A program made the translations under genes and the position numbers. Below the pieces are notes generated by a model. It was not told where the DNA came from. It saw only the letters and a list, made by a program, of their open reading frames with translations, and made no database searches. Positions 1-6,336 of a stretch of DNA of 19,044 nt are shown here, one piece after another. Origin of the DNA: an uncultured Bacillota bacterium (GTDB lineage: Bacteria > Bacillota > Clostridia > Peptostreptococcales > Anaerovoracaceae); NCBI GenBank assembly GCA_946410475.1, contig CAMKAM010000013.1, forward strand, positions 1 to 19,044, read 5' to 3'. Each line of letters opens with the position of its first letter. The first letter of the stretch is position 1.

Positions 1-440
1 CTTATCTCTCGGCGAAGATAAACGACTTCAACTGGGACGTCATCTCCCAGGGGATATACGCGGTCGAGCAGAGGATAAAGAACATCAACGAACGGAGCGA
101 TGACGAGACTTCGGATAAAGATAAGACTGAATTGATCGTGGACGAGATCGTCTACGAGATGCTGGCGCGCGGATACTCGTTCTGTCCGCCGTCGCTGACA
201 GAGTCAACGGCTCTCAAGTTCACGATCGACGACGGGAAGGTAAGAGTCCCGCTGTGCGCTCTTGAAAATGTCGGCGCTTCTGTCGGCACGATCATAGAGC
301 AGCAGCGCGAAGTGAGGCCTTATGAGACAGTGGAAGACCTTCAGACGAGGGGAAAGGCGAACAAGAGCGCTATAGAGTCGCTCAGAAAGCATGGCGTTCT
401 GGAAGGCCTGCCTGAATCCGATCAGATATCGTTCTTCTGA
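1..440 (+). CDS. polC: DNA polymerase III alpha subunit, PolC type (C-terminal end, 5' partial)
   Basis: This is the last ~145 residues of a gene that begins before the window. The open frame runs from base 3 without a stop to TGA at 438-440, so the internal TTG at 132 is not the start. The translation matches the C-terminal part of Gram-positive PolC, the replicative polymerase: an EMLARGYSF segment, then a helix-hairpin-helix-like stretch (ALENVGASVGTIIEQQ) and the ending HGVLEGLPESDQISFF. The final QISFF corresponds to the QLSLF-type pentapeptide by which PolC binds the beta sliding clamp (established for the family; assigned here by similarity). The palm and exonuclease domains lie outside the window. 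No U-rich intrinsic terminator follows; see the hairpin at 443-463. The identification rests on the conserved tail only, but that tail is distinctive. Confidence 0.9.
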   Translation, partial: YLSAKINDFNWDVISQGIYAVEQRIKNINERSDDETSDKDKTELIVDEIVYEMLARGYSFCPPSLTESTALKFTIDDGKVRVPLCALENVGASVGTIIEQQREVRPYETVEDLQTRGKANKSAIESLRKHGVLEGLPESDQISFF

Positions 441-442
441 TA

Positions 443-463
443 TTTGGCGCCGAAAACGCCAAA
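443..463. other. Intergenic hairpin between polC and tRNA-Arg
   Basis: A perfect 7-bp stem (TTTGGCG with CGCCAAA) encloses a 7-nt loop. On the + strand it is followed by an A-rich run, not U residues. On the minus strand the T-rich tract lies before the hairpin (directly after the tRNA CCA) rather than after it. It is therefore not a textbook intrinsic terminator in either direction, although its position between convergent transcripts suggests a role in termination or 3'-end protection (inference). Confidence 0.4.
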
Positions 464-473
464 AAATAAAAAA

Positions 474-550
474 TGGTGAGCCATGAGGGATTCGAACCCC
501 CGACCTACGCATTCGTAGTGCGTCGCTCTATCCAGCTGAGCTAATGACCC
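474..550 (-). tRNA. tRNA-Arg (anticodon ACG)
   Basis: Read on the minus strand this is a 77-nt cloverleaf with encoded CCA. The acceptor stem GGGUCAU pairs with AUGGCUC (one G-U and one U-G pair), the D stem is GCUC/GAGC, and the anticodon stem ACGCA/UGCGU encloses the loop CUACGAA, which gives anticodon ACG. The variable loop is AGGUC, and the T loop UUCGAAU sits on a GGGGG/CCCUC stem. The discriminator base is A. In bacteria A34 of this tRNA is normally deaminated to inosine by TadA so that CGU, CGC and CGA are read (known for the family). It is convergent with polC and divergent from the small membrane protein gene. Confidence 0.97.
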
Positions 551-576
551 ACATCACCAAATCGATGACGAAAGCC

Positions 577-605
577 ATTATACAAAAAAGTCGTTTCTTT
601 GTAAA
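577..605 (-). promoter_or_regulatory. Sigma-A promoter of tRNA-Arg
   Basis: On the minus strand there is a TTTACA -35 (605 to 600), a 17-nt spacer and a perfect TATAAT -10 (582 to 577). Transcription would start near 570, about 20 nt before the mature tRNA 5' end, a normal leader length for RNase P processing. Confidence 0.85.
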
Positions 606-617
606 GGACTTTTTCTG

Positions 618-646
618 TTGATTGACCCAAAGCTATGTGGTATTTT
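618..646 (+). promoter_or_regulatory. Putative sigma-A promoter of the small membrane protein gene
   Basis: TTGATT (618-623), a 17-nt spacer and TATTTT (641-646), with an extended -10 TGG immediately before the -10 hexamer. It lies back to back with the tRNA promoter: the two -35 elements are 12 bp apart. An alternative -35, TTGACC at 622-627, has poorer -10 partners. Confidence 0.55.
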
Positions 647-686
647 GTTAAAGTAAGCGCTAAAGAAAAGGAGAGATGAGTTAATC

Positions 687-983
687 ATGGGTGAAAAAAC
701 TAACATAAATATGATCAAGAATCTCGGTCAGTGGGTACTGTGCCCGATCCTGGCTTTCTCGCTTGCCGTCAAGGCTATCAAGGCCGGCGGAGTAAGCGGA
801 TACTTCGGCTTCCTTTTCGGAGCTCTGATCTTTCTTGCTATGTGGGCGATTTTCCTTTTCATCTATCACAAATTCTTTGTTGAGAGGATGATCAGGCACA
901 ACGAAGAGGTCGAAGCCGCCAATAAGGCAAGGATCAGATCCATCATGGAAGAGGAAAACGACCCTGACGATGACATCGAATAA
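687..983 (+). CDS. Small two-helix membrane protein of unknown function
   Basis: This encodes 98 residues. I do not recognise the family. Two hydrophobic stretches (about residues 15-32 and 39-60) look like a transmembrane hairpin joined by a short Gly-rich turn (KAGGVSGYFG). They are followed by a ~38-residue charged tail that is basic first (HKFFVERMIRH) and then helical and strongly acidic at the end (EEENDPDDDIE). There is no signal-peptide cleavage site and no catalytic motif. The ATG at 687 is preceded by AAAGGAG (667-673) at a rather long spacing of 13 nt; no other in-frame start fits better. The gene has its own promoter and an intrinsic terminator, so it appears monocistronic, between a tRNA gene and the heat-shock operon. 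The reading frame is well supported; the function is not. Confidence 0.75.
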   Translation: MGEKTNINMIKNLGQWVLCPILAFSLAVKAIKAGGVSGYFGFLFGALIFLAMWAIFLFIYHKFFVERMIRHNEEVEAANKARIRSIMEEENDPDDDIE

Positions 984-1021
984 GATGACTGATCATCAAA
1001 AACAGCCAGCATGAAAATCAG

Positions 1022-1068
1022 CCGCATCCATAACTGCCGCAAAGGCGGGGAAGATGCGGTATTTTTAT
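1022..1068 (+). terminator. Intrinsic terminator after the small membrane protein gene
   Basis: CCGCATC (1022-1028) pairs perfectly with GATGCGG (1053-1059), with a smaller internal hairpin (CCGC/GCGG, 1037-1048). A U-rich tract (TATTTTTATT) follows. It ends 10 nt before the -35 of the hrcA promoter and insulates the two units. Confidence 0.85.
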
Positions 1069-1078
1069 TGAAATACTG

Positions 1079-1107
1079 TTGACACGGGTGGGACGTGGTG
1101 TTACATT
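1079..1107 (+). promoter_or_regulatory. Sigma-A promoter of the hrcA-grpE-dnaK-dnaJ operon
   Basis: A perfect TTGACA -35 (1079-1084), a 17-nt spacer and TACATT -10 (1102-1107), preceded by TGT, which makes an extended -10. The start of transcription would fall around 1113-1115, only a few bases before the CIRCE operator, so bound HrcA would block initiation or escape. Confidence 0.85.
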
Positions 1108-1118
1108 TATATAGAAAG

Positions 1119-1145
1119 TTAGCACTCTCAATAAATGAGTGCTAA
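1119..1145 (+). promoter_or_regulatory. CIRCE operator (HrcA binding site)
   Basis: A perfect inverted repeat, TTAGCACTC-N9-GAGTGCTAA, identical to the consensus for Controlling Inverted Repeat of Chaperone Expression. It sits just downstream of the -10 and just upstream of hrcA. By established knowledge HrcA binds this element and is kept active by GroEL, giving heat-shock induction of the operon. No second copy is seen before dnaK or dnaJ. Confidence 0.98.
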
Positions 1146-1149
1146 CAAC

Positions 1150-1161
1150 AAAGGAAGTGAT
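1150..1161 (+). promoter_or_regulatory. Ribosome-binding site that sets the hrcA start
   Basis: AAAGGAAGTGAT is close to a full complement of the 16S rRNA 3' end and stands right before the ATG at 1165. It decides against the in-frame upstream ATG at 1135, which lies inside CIRCE and has no Shine-Dalgarno sequence. Confidence 0.85.
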
Positions 1162-1164
1162 GAT

Positions 1165-2208
1165 ATGGATCTTAATGAAAGAAAACTGAAGATCTTACAG
1201 GCGATCATCCAGGACTTCGTATCAACGGCTGAACCGGTCGGATCAAGGACGCTCTCGAAAAAGTACGAGCTCGGCGTCAGCCCGGCCACGATCAGGAACG
1301 AGATGGCCGACCTTGAGGAAATGGGCTACCTTACGCACCCGCACACCTCAGCAGGCAGGATGCCTTCACAGAAGGCTTATAGGCTTTACGTCAACGAAAT
1401 GATGAAAAAGCACGAACTGCCGCAGGCCGAAAAGGACTCCATCGCTGACGAGCTTTACAAGAACGTTTCCGAGCTCGACAGAACGATAGAGCATGCTGCG
1501 AAGATACTGTCGAACATCACGAACCTGACATCATTTGCGATGACACCGAAGAAGGATCAGGATGTACTGAAGTTCATCAACCTTCTTCCGGTAGATGAGA
1601 GGACGATCGTACTGATGATCGTATCCGAGAGCGGAAAGGTCTCGAACCTTGCTCTCAAGCTGAAGACCGAGTACGATGAAGAGACGCTCGGACTTCTGTC
1701 GAAGAACATGACGTACGCCTTCAAGGGCAAGACGATCAGTGAGGCGCTGACGATGGACATCATCGATACCGTCCACACCGACATGAAGGCAATGAACGAG
1801 CTGACAGGAACGGTCATGCCGAGCTTCATGAAGTCGCTCGAGGATATGCTGAACGTCAACCTGTACATGGACGGTCTTACGAACATATTCAAGATACCGG
1901 AGTACAACGACCTCGACAGGGCGAAGATGTTCATGGAACTGATCGACAGAAAGGAAGATTTCACAAAGGCTCTCATACAGAGAGACGATGGGCTTCTGAT
2001 CACCATCGGAACTGAAAACGATGATGAACAGATGCAGGACTGCAGTCTGATCACGGCGACATATCATGTCGACGGCAAGCTGGTCGGAAAGCTCGGTGTT
2101 ATCGGTCCTACACGAATGAGATACAGTGAGATCTCGTCTGTGATAGAATTCCTCACGGACAATCTCACGAAGGCTTACAGATTAACAGGAGGCGATGATG
2201 ACGAATAA
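1165..2208 (+). CDS. hrcA: Heat-inducible transcription repressor HrcA
   Basis: This encodes 347 residues, the usual HrcA length. The N-terminal winged-helix domain is clear: RKLKILQAIIQDFVSTAEPV, then GSRTLSKKYELGVSPATIRNEMADLEEMGYL and the conserved SAGRMPSQKAYRLYV, all within the first ~80 residues. The rest is the GAF-like and inserted dimerisation domains, ending in the family-typical IGPTRMRYSEISSVIEFLTDNLTKAY. HrcA binds CIRCE and represses this operon, so the gene is autoregulated. The start chosen is ATG 1165, with a near-perfect ribosome-binding site at 1150-1161. The in-frame ATG at 1135 would add ten residues, but it lies within CIRCE and lacks a Shine-Dalgarno sequence. The 3' end overlaps the start of grpE by 11-14 nt, which suggests translational coupling. 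Confidence 0.96.
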   Translation: MDLNERKLKILQAIIQDFVSTAEPVGSRTLSKKYELGVSPATIRNEMADLEEMGYLTHPHTSAGRMPSQKAYRLYVNEMMKKHELPQAEKDSIADELYKNVSELDRTIEHAAKILSNITNLTSFAMTPKKDQDVLKFINLLPVDERTIVLMIVSESGKVSNLALKLKTEYDEETLGLLSKNMTYAFKGKTISEALTMDIIDTVHTDMKAMNELTGTVMPSFMKSLEDMLNVNLYMDGLTNIFKIPEYNDLDRAKMFMELIDRKEDFTKALIQRDDGLLITIGTENDDEQMQDCSLITATYHVDGKLVGKLGVIGPTRMRYSEISSVIEFLTDNLTKAYRLTGGDDDE

Positions 2209-2755
2209 CGAAGAAAAAGTGGAAGAGATCAAAGAAGAACTCGATCCTGAAGAAGTGGCAGATGCCGAAGAAGCAGAAGAGTCTGCCGCTGAAGAAGAGG
2301 AAGCCGAAGAGATCTCTGCGGAAGAAGTCAAAGAAGAGGATGAGGAACTCAATACGAAATACCTCAGACTGATGGCTGACTTCCAGAATTTCAAAAGACG
2401 CACCGAAAAGGACAAGAGCGAGATCTACGCACGTGCGAACGAGAGCATAGTAACAGAGCTCCTGACCGTTTCGGACAACTTCGAAAGAGCTCTCTCAGAG
2501 GATACAGCATCTGCTGATGAGAATTTCCTCAAGGGCATGGAACTCATCTTTGATCAGCTGAAGGGCGTTCTTGAAAAATTCGGAGTCGCCGAGATCAAAG
2601 CCGAAGGCGAGGACTTCGATCCGAACTTCCATAATGCTGTCATGATGGAAGACACTGACAAAGTCGAGAGCGGCAAAGTCAGCGAAGTGCTCCAGAAGGG
2701 ATACTCCCTTAATGGCAGAGTGATCAGACCCTCTATGGTAAAGGTCGCCAACTGA
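2195..2755 (+). CDS. grpE: Nucleotide exchange factor GrpE
   Basis: This encodes 186 residues (185 if the second ATG, 2198, is used). GrpE releases ADP from DnaK and so resets the Hsp70 cycle in the cytoplasm. The first ~55 residues are a very acidic, Glu-rich unstructured segment. Then comes the long coiled-coil helix with the conserved LMADFQNFKRRTEKDK, and a C-terminal beta domain ending with the family signature GYSLNGRVIRPSMVKVAN. The AGGAGG at 2187-2192 lies only 2 nt from ATG 2195 but 5 nt from ATG 2198, so initiation at 2198 may be preferred. The start lies inside the 3' end of hrcA. The acidic N-terminus is more extreme than the core but is common in Firmicute GrpE proteins. Confidence 0.96.
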   Translation: MMTNNEEKVEEIKEELDPEEVADAEEAEESAAEEEEAEEISAEEVKEEDEELNTKYLRLMADFQNFKRRTEKDKSEIYARANESIVTELLTVSDNFERALSEDTASADENFLKGMELIFDQLKGVLEKFGVAEIKAEGEDFDPNFHNAVMMEDTDKVESGKVSEVLQKGYSLNGRVIRPSMVKVAN

Positions 2756-2771
2756 TGATAAACAGTCAATA

Positions 2772-2803
2772 AGCCGCGCGCAGCGGGGGAATGCTGTGCG
2801 GCT
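2772..2803 (+). other. Stem-loop in the grpE-dnaK intergenic region
   Basis: AGCCGC (2772-2777) pairs with GCGGCT (2798-2803), and CAGC (2781-2784) with GCTG (2793-2796), with a small internal loop and a G-rich apical loop. No U tract follows, so it is unlikely to be a terminator. It lies 38 nt before dnaK. It could act as an mRNA processing or stabilising element that raises dnaK over hrcA-grpE, or it may attenuate (inference). Confidence 0.55.
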
Positions 2804-2841
2804 CAAAATATGAGAATCATTTAAAAAGGAGATAATAAGAA

Positions 2842-4719
2842 ATGGGAAAAGTAATAGGAATCGATTTAGGAACAACGAACAGCTGCGTTGCGGTTCTTGA
2901 AGGCGGTGATCCGCAGGTGATCACCAACGCAGAAGGAGCAAGGACAACACCGTCGGTAGTCGGATTCGCAAAAGGCGGAGAAAGACTCGTAGGCGAAACT
3001 GCAAAGAGGCAGGCAGTAACGAACCCTGACAGAACGATCGCTTCGATCAAGAGACATATGGGTGAGGCTTACAACGTCAACATCGACGGTAATTCATTTA
3101 CACCGCAGGACATTTCCGCGATGATACTCTCCAAGCTGAAGGCTGACGCTGAAGCTTATCTTGGCGAAACAGTAACAGAAGCTGTTATCACAGTACCGGC
3201 TTACTTCACAGACAGCCAAAAACAGGCTACGAAGGATGCAGGTAAGATTGCCGGCCTCGACGTCAAGAGGATCATCAACGAGCCTACAGCGGCTGCTCTG
3301 GCTTACGGTCTTGATAAAGACGAAGCTTCGCACAAAGTACTCGTATACGACCTGGGCGGCGGTACATTCGACGTATCGATCATGGAACTGGGCGACGGCG
3401 TATTCGAAGTACTTGCAACGAACGGAAACAACAAACTCGGCGGAGACGACTTCGACAACAAGCTGCTGAACTACATGGCCGATGAGTTCGCCAAGGAGAA
3501 CGGCATCGACCTGAGAGCTGACAAGATGGCTCTGCAGAGACTGAAAGAAGCTGCTGAGAAAGCCAAGAAAGAGCTTTCGAGCGCGCAGCAGGCAAATGTA
3601 AATCTCCCGTTCATCACTGTAAATGAGAACGGTCCGCTCCATCTGACGATGGATATCACAAGAGCGAAGTTCGATCAGCTTACTGCAGACCTCGTACAGC
3701 AGACTATCGAGCCGATGAGAAAAGCGATGGCAGATGCAGGCGTTACGAACAACGACATCTCCAAGGTCATCCTCGTTGGCGGATCGACAAGGATCCCGGC
3801 TGTTCAGGAAGCAGTAAAGAACATCACAGGCAAAGAGCCGTTCAAGGGCATCAACCCGGATGAATGCGTTGCTATCGGCGCTGCTATCCAGGCAGGAGTC
3901 CTCACAGGCGAAGTCAACGACGTTCTTCTCCTCGACGTAACACCGCTCTCGCTGTCGATCGAGACGCTCGGCGGAGTAGCTACAAGACTCATCGAGAGAA
4001 ACACGACTATCCCGACGAAGAAGAGCCAGATCTTCTCGACTGCTGCAGACAACCAGGCCGCTGTAGACATCCACGTAATGCAGGGTGAAAGAGACATGGC
4101 TGCAGACAACGTAACGCTCGGAAGATTCCAGCTCTCCGGTATTCCGCCGGCACCGCGTGGGGTACCGCAGATCGAAGTCACATTCGACATCGACGCTAAC
4201 GGTATCGTAAACGTCAGCGCTAAGGACCTCGGTACAGGTAAAGAGCAGCATATAACGATCACATCCTCGACGAAGCTTTCGGACGAAGAGATCGAAGCAA
4301 AGGTCAAGGAAGCTGAGAGATTCGCTGAAGAAGACAAGAAACGTAAAGAAGAAGTCGAGATCAGGAACCAGGCTGAGACGCTCATCTATGAGACAGAAAA
4401 GAATGTCAAAGAGCTCGGTGACAAACTCTCCGAATCAGAGCTTTCGTCCATCAACGCTGCTAAGGACGATCTGAACAACGCTCTCCAGAACGGTAGCGCT
4501 GACGAGATTAAGCAGAAGACAGAAGCTCTCACAGAGCAGTTCCATACGATCTCCGCTAAGATGTACGAACAGGCACAGCAGGCTCAGGGCGCTGCAGGCA
4601 TGGATCCGAATATGGCTCAGAACATGGGAGGCATGGGCGCTGACCAGAATGCCGGACAGCAGCCTGCAGACGACAATGTCGTTGATGCCGACTTCGAAGT
4701 AGTAGATGACGATAAATAA
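2842..4719 (+). CDS. dnaK: Molecular chaperone DnaK (Hsp70)
   Basis: This encodes 625 residues, typical for DnaK. It is the ATP-driven chaperone that binds exposed hydrophobic peptides, with DnaJ and GrpE as partners. The actin-like ATPase starts with GKVIGIDLGTTNSCVAVLEGG (residues 2-22, phosphate 1), carries VYDLGGGTFDVS around residue 170 (phosphate 2) and ILVGGSTRIPAVQ (adenosine site). The interdomain linker DVLLLDVTPLSLSIET leads into the substrate-binding beta domain and the helical lid. The C-terminus is the usual Gly/Met/Gln-rich flexible tail ending in acidic VVDADFEVVDDDK. The spacing of the early ATPase domain fits the Gram-positive type. ATG 2842 has AAAAAGGAG at good spacing. 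dnaK is the third gene of the CIRCE operon, with an 86-nt gap from grpE that holds a stem-loop. Confidence 0.99.
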   Translation: MGKVIGIDLGTTNSCVAVLEGGDPQVITNAEGARTTPSVVGFAKGGERLVGETAKRQAVTNPDRTIASIKRHMGEAYNVNIDGNSFTPQDISAMILSKLKADAEAYLGETVTEAVITVPAYFTDSQKQATKDAGKIAGLDVKRIINEPTAAALAYGLDKDEASHKVLVYDLGGGTFDVSIMELGDGVFEVLATNGNNKLGGDDFDNKLLNYMADEFAKENGIDLRADKMALQRLKEAAEKAKKELSSAQQANVNLPFITVNENGPLHLTMDITRAKFDQLTADLVQQTIEPMRKAMADAGVTNNDISKVILVGGSTRIPAVQEAVKNITGKEPFKGINPDECVAIGAAIQAGVLTGEVNDVLLLDVTPLSLSIETLGGVATRLIERNTTIPTKKSQIFSTAADNQAAVDIHVMQGERDMAADNVTLGRFQLSGIPPAPRGVPQIEVTFDIDANGIVNVSAKDLGTGKEQHITITSSTKLSDEEIEAKVKEAERFAEEDKKRKEEVEIRNQAETLIYETEKNVKELGDKLSESELSSINAAKDDLNNALQNGSADEIKQKTEALTEQFHTISAKMYEQAQQAQGAAGMDPNMAQNMGGMGADQNAGQQPADDNVVDADFEVVDDDK

Positions 4720-4749
4720 GCAAGATCATTTAAGAAGGTAGAACCATCA

Positions 4750-5901
4750 ATGGCAGACAAACGTGATTATTATGAGGTACTCGGGCTCCAGAAAGGAGCC
4801 TCGGAGGCCGATATAAAGAAGGCTTTCAGAAAGATGGCGCTCAAATATCACCCGGATAAGAATCCGGGTGATAAGACTGCCGAAGAAAAGTTCAAGGAAG
4901 TCAACGAAGCTTACAGCATACTCAGCGATCCGGAAAAGAAAAAGCTGTATGACCAGTTCGGTCACGCAGGCGTAGACCCGAATGCCGGATTCGGTGGAGC
5001 AGGCGGCGGTTTCGGAGGCTTCAGCGGAAGCTACGACGATATATTCGACATGTTCGGAAATATGTTCGGAGGCGGCTTCGGAGGCTTCGGCGGCAGAGCC
5101 CAGCGCAATGGTCCTATGAAAGGACGTGACCTCCAGAAGGCGATGACCATCACCTTCGAGGAGGCGGCTTTCGGTGTCAAAAAAGATATCCAGGTCAACA
5201 AGCATGTAGAGTGTTCTACGTGTCATGGTACAGGTGCGGCGCCCGGAACATCTAAGCAGCAGTGTCCCAAGTGCGGAGGATCAGGACAGATCCACACGAC
5301 GCAGAGGACGCCGTTCGGACAGTTCAGCAACGTTTCTACGTGCGACAGATGCGGCGGTACCGGCGAGATAATCGAAACACCTTGTCCTGACTGCAACGGC
5401 TCCGGCCATATCAGAAAGAATGTAAAGATCAATGTCAACATCCCTGCGGGTGTCGACAACGATTCGATCATTCCTCTGAGAGGACAGGGAGAGCCTGGCG
5501 TCAACGGAGGTCCTGCGGGAGATCTTTACATCGTCATCAGAGTCAAGCCTCACAAGATGTTCAAGCGTAAGGGAAGCGACCTGCAGCTCGAGATACCTAT
5601 CAGTTTCGAACAGGCTGCTCTCGGAGCCGAGATCATCGTTCCGACTCTGGAAGAGAAGATCAAGTATAAGGTCCCGGCAGGCACACAGCCCGGAACCAAA
5701 TTCAGGATCAAAGGCAAGGGCGTTACCAATGTGAGAAACGGAAGGAAGGGCGACCTTTATATCAAGGTCAACCTTGAAGTCCCGACCAAACTGAATGCCG
5801 AGCAGAAGAAGGCCGTAGAGGACATGGGCAAAAAACTTGATGAGAAATGCTATAAAGGCAAGAGCAGATTCAAGGACATGATAAAGGAACTCTTCAGCTG
5901 A
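4750..5901 (+). CDS. dnaJ: Chaperone protein DnaJ (Hsp40)
   Basis: This encodes 383 residues with the full type I DnaJ architecture. The J domain (residues ~4-70) has the HPD motif at 34-36, which stimulates DnaK ATPase. A Gly/Phe-rich linker runs from about 76 to 117. The zinc domain has four CxxCxGxG motifs (CSTCHGTG, CPKCGGSG, CDRCGGTG, CPDCNGSG), so both zinc sites are intact. The C-terminal substrate-binding domains I and II and the dimerisation end follow. The role is to deliver unfolded clients to DnaK. The gene lies 30 nt after dnaK, with the ribosome-binding site AGAAGGTAGA at 4733-4742. It is the last gene of the heat-shock operon, followed by a strong terminator. Confidence 0.99.
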   Translation: MADKRDYYEVLGLQKGASEADIKKAFRKMALKYHPDKNPGDKTAEEKFKEVNEAYSILSDPEKKKLYDQFGHAGVDPNAGFGGAGGGFGGFSGSYDDIFDMFGNMFGGGFGGFGGRAQRNGPMKGRDLQKAMTITFEEAAFGVKKDIQVNKHVECSTCHGTGAAPGTSKQQCPKCGGSGQIHTTQRTPFGQFSNVSTCDRCGGTGEIIETPCPDCNGSGHIRKNVKINVNIPAGVDNDSIIPLRGQGEPGVNGGPAGDLYIVIRVKPHKMFKRKGSDLQLEIPISFEQAALGAEIIVPTLEEKIKYKVPAGTQPGTKFRIKGKGVTNVRNGRKGDLYIKVNLEVPTKLNAEQKKAVEDMGKKLDEKCYKGKSRFKDMIKELFS

Positions 5902-5923
5902 TCGGCATGAAGGCAAAGAACGT

Positions 5924-5953
5924 AAAACCGGGTTTTGAACAGCCCGGTTTTCT
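5924..5953 (+). terminator. Intrinsic terminator of the hrcA-dnaJ operon
   Basis: A perfect 9-bp stem, AAAACCGGG (5924-5932) with CCCGGTTTT (5943-5951), and a 10-nt loop. The U run is formed by the end of the stem itself (TTTTCT). It lies 22 nt after the dnaJ stop codon. Confidence 0.9.
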
Positions 5954-5966
5954 GATATAATATAAT
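5953..5966 (+). promoter_or_regulatory. Extended -10 promoter of the asp23-nusB-dxs-mutSL unit
   Basis: TGA-TATAAT (5953-5961) is a perfect extended -10, and a second TATAAT overlaps it at 5961-5966. No good -35 is seen at 17 nt: TTTTGA or TTGAAC would fall in the loop of the preceding terminator. An extended -10 can work without a strong -35 (established). The resulting leader would be only ~15-20 nt, with AAAAGGAG at 5974-5981. Confidence 0.65.
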
Positions 5967-5985
5967 ATCTGAGAAAAGGAGAACA

Positions 5986-6336
5986 ATGGAAGAGAATCTA
6001 TCACGTGTATCTGATGATGTCATATCGGTCTGCGCTGCGAACGCGGTGCTCAGGACAGACGGAGTAGCCGCCCTGGCAGGCGGTCTTTCGAATGCCATCT
6101 CTATGACATTCAGAAAAAAAGAGAGTATTTCAAAGGGCATCAAAGTCGAAGAGACCGATGATGGCCTCGTTCTTGATGTTTTCCTTATCGTAGACTACGG
6201 CGCGAAGATCCCGGAAGTTGCGTGGAACGTCCAGCACAGCGTCAGGGATGAGGTCGAGCTGATGGCAGATATGGCTATTTCTGCCGTGAACGTCCATGTT
6301 CAAGGTGTGAAAAAAGAGAAAGACGATCAGAAATGA
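5986..6336 (+). CDS. Asp23/Gls24 family protein (YqhY-like)
   Basis: This encodes 116 residues with the Asp23/Gls24 (alkaline shock protein) fold signature: ISVCAANAVLRTDGVAALAG at the N-terminal side, a central IKVEETDDGLVLDVFLIVDYGAKIPEVAWNVQHSVRDEVE, and AVNVHVQGV near the end. Position directly before nusB matches yqhY of Bacillus subtilis, whose loss affects acetyl-CoA carboxylase homeostasis; whether this protein shares that role is inference. There is no membrane segment. It is the first gene of a long unit, with AAAAGGAG only 4 nt before the ATG. Its stop overlaps the nusB start by ATGA, so the two are probably translationally coupled. Confidence 0.92.
   Translation: MEENLSRVSDDVISVCAANAVLRTDGVAALAGGLSNAISMTFRKKESISKGIKVEETDDGLVLDVFLIVDYGAKIPEVAWNVQHSVRDEVELMADMAISAVNVHVQGVKKEKDDQK

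Noticed and set aside
132..440. A stand-alone 102-residue gene starting at TTG 132.
   Set aside because: The same frame is open back to base 3, and the upstream residues continue the PolC alignment, so it is the end of polC.
474..550. The tRNA-Arg gene as an integration site paired with the recombinase at 17866.
   Set aside because: No duplicated tRNA 3' fragment was seen elsewhere in the window, and everything between them is conserved core genome.
1135..1164. ATG 1135 as the hrcA start.
   Set aside because: It lies in the CIRCE spacer with no Shine-Dalgarno sequence; ATG 1165 has a near-perfect one.
2772..2803. The grpE-dnaK stem-loop as a transcription terminator.
   Set aside because: It is followed by CAAAATATGAG with no U tract, and dnaK has no separate promoter that I can see.
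3094..4251. A 385-codon open frame on the minus strand opposite dnaK.
   Set aside because: It is antisense to a highly conserved gene, has a biased, low-complexity Cys/Ser/Val-rich composition, no ribosome-binding site and no recognisable domain. Long antisense frames opposite dnaK are a common codon-usage artefact.
4984..5100. Short near-repeats of a GGCTTCGGAG-like unit within dnaJ, considered as a DNA repeat.
   Set aside because: They encode the Gly/Phe-rich linker normal for DnaJ; the repetition is explained by protein composition.
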